Source of the DNA: Desulfobacteraceae bacterium
GTDB lineage: Bacteria; Desulfobacterota; Desulfobacteria; Desulfobacterales; UBA11574
Length of the DNA stretch: 5,308 nucleotides
Reading direction: 5' to 3'
Assembly: GCA_013203195.1 (NCBI GenBank)
Contig: JABMQM010000623.1
Location: forward strand, 1-5,308
The notes under the pieces are model-generated. The model saw nothing but the letters and a program-made list of their open reading frames with translations. It ran no database searches and was not told the DNA's origin. This document shows positions 1-4,544 of the stretch, one piece after another (positions within the stretch are counted from its first letter, which is position 1; the number at the start of each line of letters is the position of its first letter). Both the position numbers and the translations under genes were made by a program.

Positions 1-67
1 AAATCTAAAAGCTATTTAACCGGGGTGCCTTAGTGGCAAATATTTTTTGGTTCCCTACTTGTCCGGA
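1..67. other. Left-edge stretch downstream of vorB, no gene seen
   Basis: This short stretch lies downstream of vorB on the minus strand. Reading leftwards, no frame gives a plausible start followed by an open frame to the edge: the TTG and ATA frames both run into stops. The thiamine-pyrophosphate-binding beta subunit usually encoded next to the alpha subunit is therefore not visible and must start beyond the edge or lie elsewhere. A 4-bp hairpin (TGCC/GGCA, about 26-38) followed by an A/T-rich run is too weak to call a terminator. Confidence 0.5.
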
Positions 68-1141
68 TTAGATCTGAACGAAAGATTTAACCGCATCTAT
101 GACCTCTTCCGGGGTAGGCACATCGCCTCCTGCTTTCCCAAACCATTCAACCGGGCATCTGCCGCGAACACTGCGCTCTACATCTTCAACCATTTGTCCC
201 ATGCTCATCTCAATACTCACGGCCACCTTACAGCTTTCTCGCCGAACGGCTTCCTCAATGGCCTTTCCCGGAAAAGGAAAGAGGGTTTGCGGTCTTACCA
301 TGCCCACTTCGAACCCTTCAGCTTTTAAAATGTCGATAGCAGTACGGCACACCCTGCTCATGGTGCCGTAGCTGACGATCAGTGCCTTGTAATCGGCATC
401 CAGGTTATACGGCTCATAGCGAACCTCTTCCCGTCGCATGCGATCATACTTGGCCTTTAAGGCACGATTATGGGCTTCCAACTGCTCTGAATCCAGAAAA
501 AGCGACTTGACCAGGTTGCGCCGGCTGCTTTTGCGGGTCTCCATCCCGTTGGTGGCCCAGTCATCCTTATTGCTTGGCTCAGATTTGAGTTCATCCGGAA
601 ATTCCACGGGCTCCATCATCTGGCCGATCAAGCCATCACCTAAAATCATCACCGGGTTACGATATTTTTCAGCCAATGGAAAGGCCTTCATTACCATTTC
701 AACGGCTTCTTGAACACCTGCCGGCGCCATGACCAGCAATCTGTAGTCACCATGCCCGCCCCCTTTGGTCGCCTGGAAATAATCCGCCTGGGATGGAAGG
801 ATGCCCCCCAATCCCGGACCGCCGCGCATAATATTGACAAAAACTGCCGGGCACTCAGCCCCTGAAATATAACTTAGGGCTTCGCTCATCAGGCTGATAC
901 CCGGGCTTGAAGACGTGGTAAAAACCCTGGCTCCACAACCGGCGGCGCCAAAAATCATATACCCTACGGCAACCTCACTTTCGCCCTGCAAAAAGACTCC
1001 GCCTACTTCAGGCATCCGCCGGGACAGATATTCTGCGACTTCCGATTGAGGTGTAATCGGATAGGCAAAATAGTTCAGGCACCCGGCCCTTATGGCAGCC
1101 TCCCCGATGGCTTCATTTCCTTTCATCAATATTCTACCCAT
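68..1141 (-). CDS. vorB: 2-oxoacid:ferredoxin oxidoreductase alpha subunit, VorB type
   Basis: The 357-aa product is an alpha subunit of the ferredoxin-dependent 2-oxoacid oxidoreductases, which oxidatively decarboxylate a 2-oxoacid to acyl-CoA and reduce ferredoxin in the cytoplasm. Near the N-terminus are the family hallmarks KGNEAIGEAAIRAGC and YPITPQSE, followed by GESEVAVGYMIFGAA, TTSSSPGISLMSE and the NIMRGGPGLGG stretch of the pyrophosphate-domain fold (about residues 5-180). A linker carrying LFLDSEQLEAHN and KYDRMRREE leads to the C-terminal transketolase-type domain (about 250-350). Length and the linker match the VorB/KorA group. The substrate, 3-methyl-2-oxobutanoate or 2-oxoglutarate, cannot be settled from this subunit alone. 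The start ATG has GGAG seven bases upstream. It lies 73 bp after the ferredoxin gene, as the third gene of a minus-strand operon. Beta and gamma subunits are expected beyond the left edge. Confidence 0.9.
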   Translation of the reverse strand: MGRILMKGNEAIGEAAIRAGCLNYFAYPITPQSEVAEYLSRRMPEVGGVFLQGESEVAVGYMIFGAAGCGARVFTTSSSPGISLMSEALSYISGAECPAVFVNIMRGGPGLGGILPSQADYFQATKGGGHGDYRLLVMAPAGVQEAVEMVMKAFPLAEKYRNPVMILGDGLIGQMMEPVEFPDELKSEPSNKDDWATNGMETRKSSRRNLVKSLFLDSEQLEAHNRALKAKYDRMRREEVRYEPYNLDADYKALIVSYGTMSRVCRTAIDILKAEGFEVGMVRPQTLFPFPGKAIEEAVRRESCKVAVSIEMSMGQMVEDVERSVRGRCPVEWFGKAGGDVPTPEEVIDAVKSFVQI

Positions 1142-1169
1142 GACTTATCTCCAATTGTTGAAGGCCTCT

Positions 1170-1188
1170 GTCCCGCCGACAGCGGGAC
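1170..1188. repeat. GC-rich hairpin between ferredoxin gene and vorB
   Basis: Perfect 7-bp arms, GTCCCGC (1170-1176) and GCGGGAC (1182-1188), enclose a CGACA loop within the 73-bp gap between the two operon genes. No T-run follows on either strand, so it is not an ordinary intrinsic terminator. It may be a dispersed palindromic (REP-like) repeat or an mRNA-stabilising stem. CGGTACG follows at 1195-1201, and the same heptamer follows a related GC-rich hairpin at 2385-2391. Confidence 0.6.
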
Positions 1189-1214
1189 TAAAAGCGGTAC
1201 GATAAAGGCGCTCG

Positions 1215-1454
1215 CTATTGCAGCTCCGGCTCGGTGGCATCTTCAACGGTTTTATTAATTGTAATCGCTACATCAGGACACATAATACAGCAGGTTGTAC
1301 AAAAGATACAGTCCTCCGGACGTGCTTGATGTGCCGGGAAGTAACCCATTGTATTGACTTCTTCAGAGAGTTCCAGAACCTTCTTAGGGCAGACGGCTAC
1401 ACACAGCCCGCAGCCTTTGCACGTGTCTTTGTCGATAATATGTTCATATCCCAT
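1215..1454 (-). CDS. Dicluster 4Fe-4S ferredoxin subunit of 2-oxoacid oxidoreductase
   Basis: The 79-aa product is a bacterial 2[4Fe-4S] ferredoxin. Cluster motif one is CKGCGLCVAVCP, with cysteines 12, 15, 18 and 22. Motif two is CIFCTTCCIMCP, with cysteines 49, 52, 55 and 59 plus an extra Cys56. Its place directly before vorB indicates the delta (ferredoxin-like) subunit that passes electrons from the thiamine-pyrophosphate site to soluble ferredoxin (VorD/KorD role). The ATG at 1454 is chosen because AAAGGAG lies ten bases upstream and the protein then begins MGYEHIIDKDTCKGC, as is usual for this family. A longer frame from 1520 would add 22 residues without family character and overlap the upstream gene. 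The intergenic gap to the P-loop gene is 41 bp, which fits one transcript. The last residues after VAITI are a short variable tail. Confidence 0.9.
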   Translation of the reverse strand: MGYEHIIDKDTCKGCGLCVAVCPKKVLELSEEVNTMGYFPAHQARPEDCIFCTTCCIMCPDVAITINKTVEDATEPELQ

Positions 1455-1464
1455 AACCTTATAA

Positions 1465-1471
1465 CTCCTTT
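1465..1471 (-). promoter_or_regulatory. Ribosome binding site deciding the ferredoxin start
   Basis: AAAGGAG on the minus strand stands ten bases before the ATG at 1454. It favours this ATG over the in-frame upstream start at 1520, which overlaps the end of the preceding gene. Confidence 0.7.
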
Positions 1472-1495
1472 TGTCCGCACATCTTACACTCACTG

Positions 1496-2185
1496 CTAGA
1501 GTTTCACCGGTTTTTTCCACGGAGGAACAAGTTGTCTTTTTATGGCTAAAATCGGACAGTCAAAACGTTTACTGTCTATTGCCGGCAACAGTTCTACCGC
1601 GACGGTAATAAACATCAGCGGTAACGCGCTCTCCGCTGATAAGGCTCTGACAAAATCGTATCCTTTATATATATCTTCCACCGAAGTTTCATCGATTAGA
1701 TTAGCATTACCGATGAGACCGTTTACAGTTATTTTGGAAGCTTTTTCGATCTTATCACGAATTTGGAGGCATCCTGCCGCCGTATCGGTAAAAGGCCGGA
1801 GTGGATTCACAACCAGCAGCATATGAACATGCTTGTCCCGCAAAGAATCAGCAAGTGTTGCCAACACTCGGGCTCCGACGTCTTCGCCCCCGACATCCAG
1901 TACTGCCAAGGGGCCAGGTTGTCGGAGCATGCCGGCGACAGCAGGGCTCAAAACAGGCAGATCGGCTTGCAGCAGTTCTTCAGGAGGCAATACCACATCA
2001 ATACCCAAATCAGAAAGCGGCCCTCGGGCCTCACGTGTTCTGAAATAAGGATTGACGAGATCGAGATCTGCAATACGAACGTCAATGCCTGCACGCTTGC
2101 GGTCCACAGCAAAATTTATGGAAACCTCGGTCTTGCCGCTACCGTAATTTCCGACAAATGCAACAATCCCTTCGAGTTTTTCCAC
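1496..2185 (-). CDS. MinD/ParA-like P-loop NTPase at the head of the vor operon
   Basis: The product, 229 aa from the preferred GTG start, has a Walker A motif GNYGSGKT (residues 12-19), so ATP or GTP binding is well supported. IADLDLVNPYFRTREA (38-53) sits where SIMIBI-class proteins (MinD/ParA/CooC) carry their second conserved region, and LDVGGED (96-102) resembles the DxxG Walker B/switch motif. Hydrophobic strands LLVVNPLRP and VNGLIGNANL continue the fold and suit base recognition (the NPLRP and GNANL positions). There are no signal peptide, membrane segments or conserved cysteines, so it is cytoplasmic and probably does not itself hold a cluster. Leading an operon with ferredoxin and VorB, it may help assemble or activate the oxidoreductase, as CooC-type NTPases do for metalloenzymes. 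That role is inference; I know no proven function for this protein. Confidence 0.8.
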   Translation of the reverse strand: MEKLEGIVAFVGNYGSGKTEVSINFAVDRKRAGIDVRIADLDLVNPYFRTREARGPLSDLGIDVVLPPEELLQADLPVLSPAVAGMLRQPGPLAVLDVGGEDVGARVLATLADSLRDKHVHMLLVVNPLRPFTDTAAGCLQIRDKIEKASKITVNGLIGNANLIDETSVEDIYKGYDFVRALSAESALPLMFITVAVELLPAIDSKRFDCPILAIKRQLVPPWKKPVKL

Positions 2186-2194
2186 CTTAACTAA

Positions 2195-2200
2195 CCCTTT
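2195..2200 (-). promoter_or_regulatory. Ribosome binding site favouring GTG start at 2185
   Basis: AAAGGG on the minus strand lies nine bases before GTG at 2185, giving a protein that begins MEKLEGIVAFVG. The further upstream in-frame TTG codons at 2209 and 2206 lie inside a tandem repeat and have no purine-rich site in front. The GTG is therefore preferred, with moderate confidence. Confidence 0.5.
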
Positions 2201-2220
2201 TGGCAACAATTGGCAACAAT
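2201..2220. repeat. Tandem 10-bp repeat in vor operon leader
   Basis: TGGCAACAAT occurs twice in immediate succession on the plus strand (ATTGTTGCCA twice on the minus strand). It lies just upstream of the probable ribosome binding site of the P-loop gene, within its leader. Function unknown; it could be a paired protein-binding site or a simple duplication. Confidence 0.7.
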
Positions 2221-2234
2221 AAGATTAAGCCCTA

Positions 2235-2263
2235 TATATAATGCTGCACCATCAATTCCACAA
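2235..2263 (-). promoter_or_regulatory. Weak candidate promoter of the vor operon
   Basis: On the minus strand TTGTGG (2263-2258) and TATATA (2240-2235) are separated by 17 bases. The A/T-rich TATATATA box is clear, but the -35 match is only three of six. Transcription would begin near 2228 and give a leader of about 40 bases containing the tandem repeat at 2201-2220. Confidence 0.35.
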
Positions 2264-2333
2264 AAAAAAACTGCCGGATCAGCAATTTAGCTGCTTTGTA
2301 TTTTCATTTTCTACCACTGTCAAGTTATAAAGC

Positions 2334-2391
2334 GTCCGCGGCGGCGGACTTTAAACCTAAAACGAAATTATCCGGCGGCGGAAACGGTACG
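2334..2391. repeat. Pair of GC-rich hairpins sharing CGGCGGCGGA
   Basis: The first element has perfect 6-bp arms GTCCGC (2334-2339) and GCGGAC (2344-2349) around GGCG. The second has TCCG (2371-2374) and CGGA (2379-2382). Both contain CGGCGGCGGA, at 2339-2348 and 2373-2382, 34 bases apart, in otherwise A/T-rich intergenic DNA. CGGTACG follows at 2385-2391, as it does after the hairpin at 1170-1188. This looks like a dispersed palindromic repeat family. A terminator role is unlikely, because no T-run longer than three follows the first stem and no gene ends here. Confidence 0.5.
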
Positions 2392-2428
2392 CTATTTTCA
2401 GAATCGCTCTAATCTCATGCCGTTGGGC

Positions 2429-2458
2429 TTGACACTATAGTCACATTTTATTTATAGT
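2429..2458 (+). promoter_or_regulatory. Sigma70-type promoter of gmd
   Basis: A perfect -35 hexamer TTGACA (2429-2434) is followed after 18 bases by TATAGT (2453-2458, five of six). The predicted start near 2465 gives a leader of about 38 bases before the gmd ATG. The sequence TATAGTYAC appears twice, at 2436-2444 and 2453-2461, the second copy covering the -10 box. Confidence 0.65.
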
Positions 2459-2502
2459 TACACCTCTTTAAATATAACCTTCCATTAACACTGGAGAAAA
2501 CA

Positions 2503-3534
2503 ATGCCTCAAAAAGCACTAATAACAGGAATTACCGGCCAGGATGGCAGTTATCTGGCGGACCTTCTGCTCGACAAGGGCTACGAAGTCCATGGACTTAT
2601 TCGGAGGTCCAGTACGTTTAATACCCATAGGCTCGAGCATATCTATGTCGATCCTCATGATCCCAAGGGAAAATTTTACCTGCACTACGGGGACCTGAAC
2701 GACGGTGGTCAGCTTAGCAACCTGGTTTACAATATTCATCCTGACGAAATTTATCATCTGGGTGCTCAAAGCCACGTCCGGGTCAGCTTTGATATGCCTG
2801 AGTTTACCGGGGATATCACAGGATTAGGGACAACCAGAATCCTTGAAGCCATACGCCGAAGCGGTATAAAAACAAAGTTTTACCAGGCCAGCAGCAGTGA
2901 AATGTTTGGCGACGCCCCGGCACCCCAAAATGAAGACACGCCCTTCTGGCCCCGAAGCCCGTACGCAGCCGCCAAGGTATATGCTTACTGGATGACCAGG
3001 AATTATAGAGAAGGTTACAATATGTTTGCCTGCAATGGTATTTTATTCAACCACGAATCTCCCCTGCGCGGAGAAACATTTGTCACTAGAAAAATAACAC
3101 GGGCGCTCGCCCGTATCAAATTTGGACTTCAGGACAAATTGTATCTTGGCAACCTGGATGCCAAGAGGGATTGGGGGTATGCTCCTGATTATGTGAAAGC
3201 GATGTGGTTGATGCTGCAGCAGGATGATCCTCAAGATTTTGTGATTGCGACCGGCCAAAGCCATTCTGTCAGGGAATTTTTGGAGGAAGCTTTCTCATAT
3301 TCCGACTTAGACTGGAAAAAGTATGTGGAAATCGACCCAAGGTATTTCAGGCCCACGGAGGTTGAACTTCTTTTAGGTGATGCCGGTAGAGCCCAAAAAA
3401 TCTTGGGATGGGAACCGGAGGTCGGCTTTAAAGAACTGGTACGCTTGATGGTTGATGCAGATATAAAAGCCTTGGAGGAAATGAAGCAGTGCCAGGATAT
3501 TATCCAAAAAATAACAAACAACAGCAATCAGTAA
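2503..3534 (+). CDS. gmd: GDP-mannose 4,6-dehydratase
   Basis: The 343-aa enzyme is a short-chain dehydrogenase/reductase that converts GDP-D-mannose to GDP-4-keto-6-deoxy-D-mannose, the precursor of GDP-fucose, GDP-rhamnose and related sugars for surface polysaccharide. The NADP-binding glycine motif GITGQDG is at residues 9-15. The family signatures RRSSTFNTHRLEHIY, HYGDLNDGGQL and YHLGAQSHVRVSFDMPE follow. The catalytic set is S131 (Thr in the E. coli enzyme), E133, Y154 and K158, in ASSSEMFG and SPYAAAK. The substrate-binding NHESPLRGETFVTRKIT and GNLDAKRDWGYAPDYV stretches are intact. Length is normal for the shorter Gmd group. The start ATG has GGAG six bases upstream and a good promoter. 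No partner (GDP-fucose synthase or GDP-4-keto-rhamnose reductase) lies beside it. It is convergent with the next gene, 43 bp away, and no clear terminator is visible between them. Confidence 0.95.
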   Translation: MPQKALITGITGQDGSYLADLLLDKGYEVHGLIRRSSTFNTHRLEHIYVDPHDPKGKFYLHYGDLNDGGQLSNLVYNIHPDEIYHLGAQSHVRVSFDMPEFTGDITGLGTTRILEAIRRSGIKTKFYQASSSEMFGDAPAPQNEDTPFWPRSPYAAAKVYAYWMTRNYREGYNMFACNGILFNHESPLRGETFVTRKITRALARIKFGLQDKLYLGNLDAKRDWGYAPDYVKAMWLMLQQDDPQDFVIATGQSHSVREFLEEAFSYSDLDWKKYVEIDPRYFRPTEVELLLGDAGRAQKILGWEPEVGFKELVRLMVDADIKALEEMKQCQDIIQKITNNSNQ

Positions 3535-3577
3535 TAAATTTGGACAAGCCGGCTCAACCTTGACCTCAACCTGCTGC

Positions 3578-4147
3578 TTACAATTCCTTGCACAACTTGC
3601 TGATGGCCGGCCCGCGCCATGTGCCTTTGCCTGATAGTGTCGGTACTCCTCTCGATTCCAGATGCTGTGCGATCTTTTCGAAGCTCATACCCTCTTTTCT
3701 CAAATCTGATACATTAGCCAGCAGCTTCTCGCGATCAAAATCGGTGGTTTTGACGGTCTGCTCAGCATGTATGGCCGGGGAATTCGCCTCTGATTCGGAT
3801 TCTGAAGCGGAACGATCTTCCTCTCGATCTGCCTCTATGGACTCCAAGTCGCTTCCAAATCGTTGCATTAGAACCTTGGCAATACTTTCCATGGCCGCGG
3901 CTCTGCGCTCATCTGCCCTAACTTTAGATTCATAGGCATCGGCAAAGCGTCGATGGCTGGCGGCAATATCTTTCAGAGCCTTGTTAACCTCTAAAACAAC
4001 GTCACTCGAAGAGTGATGTGGGCTCTTTTTTCCGTTAGCATCGCCTCGCCATTGTGATCCCCGATTTTGAGAATCTTTGTAGGGTCGATTGCTTCTGTCA
4101 TTGCGCTTGAATTTGCCGCTGCGCAGATTGTGAAGAAAATCATTCAT
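3578..4147 (-). CDS. Unrecognised protein, coiled coil plus recombinase-like DNA-binding tail
   Basis: I do not recognise a named family. The 189-aa product has four visible parts. Residues 1-48 are basic and probably disordered, rich in Arg, Lys, Asn, Ser and Gly (MNDFLHNLRSGKFKRNDRSN). About residues 49-100 form a likely coiled coil (VNKALKDIAASHRR, RRAAAMESIAKVL). About 101-130 is an acidic Glu/Ser linker. The C-terminal about 47 residues, LRKEGMSFEKIAQHLESRGV followed by PTLSGKGTWRGPAISKLCKEL, resemble the helix-turn-helix part of the large serine-recombinase domain (lxxxGxxxxxIAxxLnxxGipTxxGkxW). There is no recombinase catalytic domain, so a nucleic-acid-binding regulator is more likely than an enzyme. 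The start at 4147 is preferred because GGAGGT precedes it; the earlier in-frame ATG at 4159 would include that site in the coding frame. It has its own promoter and palindrome, which suggests autoregulation (inference). Confidence 0.75.
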   Translation of the reverse strand: MNDFLHNLRSGKFKRNDRSNRPYKDSQNRGSQWRGDANGKKSPHHSSSDVVLEVNKALKDIAASHRRFADAYESKVRADERRAAAMESIAKVLMQRFGSDLESIEADREEDRSASESESEANSPAIHAEQTVKTTDFDREKLLANVSDLRKEGMSFEKIAQHLESRGVPTLSGKGTWRGPAISKLCKEL

Positions 4148-4151
4148 TTTG

Positions 4152-4157
4152 ACCTCC
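4152..4157 (-). promoter_or_regulatory. Ribosome binding site deciding the start of the coiled-coil/HTH gene
   Basis: GGAGGT on the minus strand ends four bases before the ATG at 4147. The in-frame ATG at 4159 overlaps this site (ATGGAGG) and has no such site of its own, so the shorter 189-aa product is preferred. Confidence 0.7.
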
Positions 4158-4162
4158 ATAAT

Positions 4163-4185
4163 TTAAGACAAATACACTGTCTTAA
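4163..4185. promoter_or_regulatory. Operator-like palindrome, 8-bp arms
   Basis: TTAAGACA (4163-4170) and TGTCTTAA (4178-4185) are perfect inverted copies separated by seven bases (AATACAC). The palindrome touches the predicted -10 box of the minus-strand gene and covers its predicted start point near 4178. This is the usual place of a repressor operator. A hairpin in the transcript leader is the alternative reading. The neighbouring putative DNA-binding protein is the obvious candidate ligand, but this is inference. Confidence 0.6.
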
Positions 4186-4213
4186 TAATAAACTAATAAA
4201 TCGATAATTTGAA
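4185..4213 (-). promoter_or_regulatory. Candidate promoter of the coiled-coil/HTH gene
   Basis: On the minus strand, TTCAAA (4213-4208, four of six to the -35 consensus) and TATTAT (4190-4185, five of six to the -10) are separated by exactly 17 bases. Predicted initiation near 4178 gives a leader of about 30 bases holding the ribosome binding site. Confidence 0.5.
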
Positions 4214-4227
4214 CCCGCTTAAACTAA

Positions 4228-4382
4228 GGGGTTGTGCCTAACGGCAGTGCTTCGCAGCCCGGACAAGGATGTTTTATATTTTAATATAGCCCCTCGACCC
4301 CGTCTTAAAGGACAGGGTTTTCTCTGATGGAAGTGCTGCGAGCAAGGTTACAGGTCGGCCACAATTCCGATCGGCCTTTTTT
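4228..4382 (+). ncRNA. Structured small RNA, candidate 6S (SsrS-like) RNA
   Basis: No reading frame explains this stretch, but it folds as one long rod. A closing stem pairs GGGGTTGTG (4228-4236) with CACAATTCC (4360-4368), nine pairs including two G-U. A second stem pairs TCGCAGC (4252-4258) with GCTGCGA (4335-4341), extended by GC/GC past a one-base bulge. Between them is an open middle, and an apical hairpin runs from ACCC (4297-4300) to GGGT (4315-4318) through GTCT/GGAC. A terminator follows. The overall plan of closing stem, internal loops, large bubble and apical hairpin suits 6S RNA, which binds housekeeping RNA polymerase. CAAGGTTACAG (4343-4353) resembles, from memory, the E. coli 6S segment CAAGGGTTACAG. 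The mature 3' end may be near 4368. The 5' end is estimated from the stem only. A different structured RNA remains possible. Confidence 0.55.
4344..4382 (+). terminator. Intrinsic terminator of the small RNA
   Basis: GGTCGG (4353-4358) pairs with CCGATC (4367-4372), with AAGG (4344-4347) and CCTT (4375-4378) able to pair outside it. Six T residues follow at 4377-4382. The 3' arm of the RNA closing stem overlaps this hairpin, so the terminator and the rod-like mature fold are alternatives. This fixes the RNA on the plus strand. Confidence 0.65.
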
Positions 4383-4384
4383 CT

Positions 4385-4544
4385 AATAGTTATATCGGCA
4401 GATAATCATTTAATGTTAAGAAGTTTTTCACGGAATATATTTTTAATGAAACTTCCAGACAGGAATAAGTAATGTAAATGATTTCAGTGTGCCTGTCAAA
4501 CAAAAAATTGTGGTTTGGGAATTGGGGTGCTAAAGGCTAATTTT
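4385..4544. other. A/T-rich intergenic stretch, no gene seen
   Basis: Between the small RNA terminator and the rarA stop nothing convincing is visible. A 19-codon frame at 4413-4472 lacks a ribosome binding site. GACAGG (4458-4463) and CCTGTC (4492-4497) form a distant inverted pair. No clear rho-independent terminator for rarA is seen. Confidence 0.5.

Noticed and set aside
26..39. Possible tRNA arm or terminator near the left edge
   Set aside because: Only a 4-bp stem; no cloverleaf can be drawn from the surrounding bases.
99..371. Open frame on the plus strand opposite vorB
   Set aside because: It lies wholly inside the well-supported vorB gene on the other strand, with no ribosome binding site and no recognisable protein features. 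Other plus-strand frames over 47-2194 are rejected for the same reason.
2334..2349. Intrinsic terminator in the gmd upstream region
   Set aside because: The stem is strong, but only three T residues follow, and no gene ends upstream of it on either strand.
3588..3935. 115-codon plus-strand frame opposite the coiled-coil/HTH gene
   Set aside because: Its low-complexity serine-rich product mirrors the acidic/basic composition of the minus-strand gene. The minus-strand gene has a strong ribosome binding site, a promoter and a recognisable C-terminal pattern.
4228..4382. Signal recognition particle RNA or a riboswitch
   Set aside because: The SRP apical loop core (GGAAGCAGCC-type) is absent, although CCCGGACAAGG looks vaguely similar. 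The RNA ends in a terminator well before any gene on the same strand, so a riboswitch has nothing to control.
4413..4472. 19-codon frame beginning ATG TTA AGA AGT
   Set aside because: No ribosome binding site upstream, no recognisable features, and short A/T-rich frames are expected by chance here.
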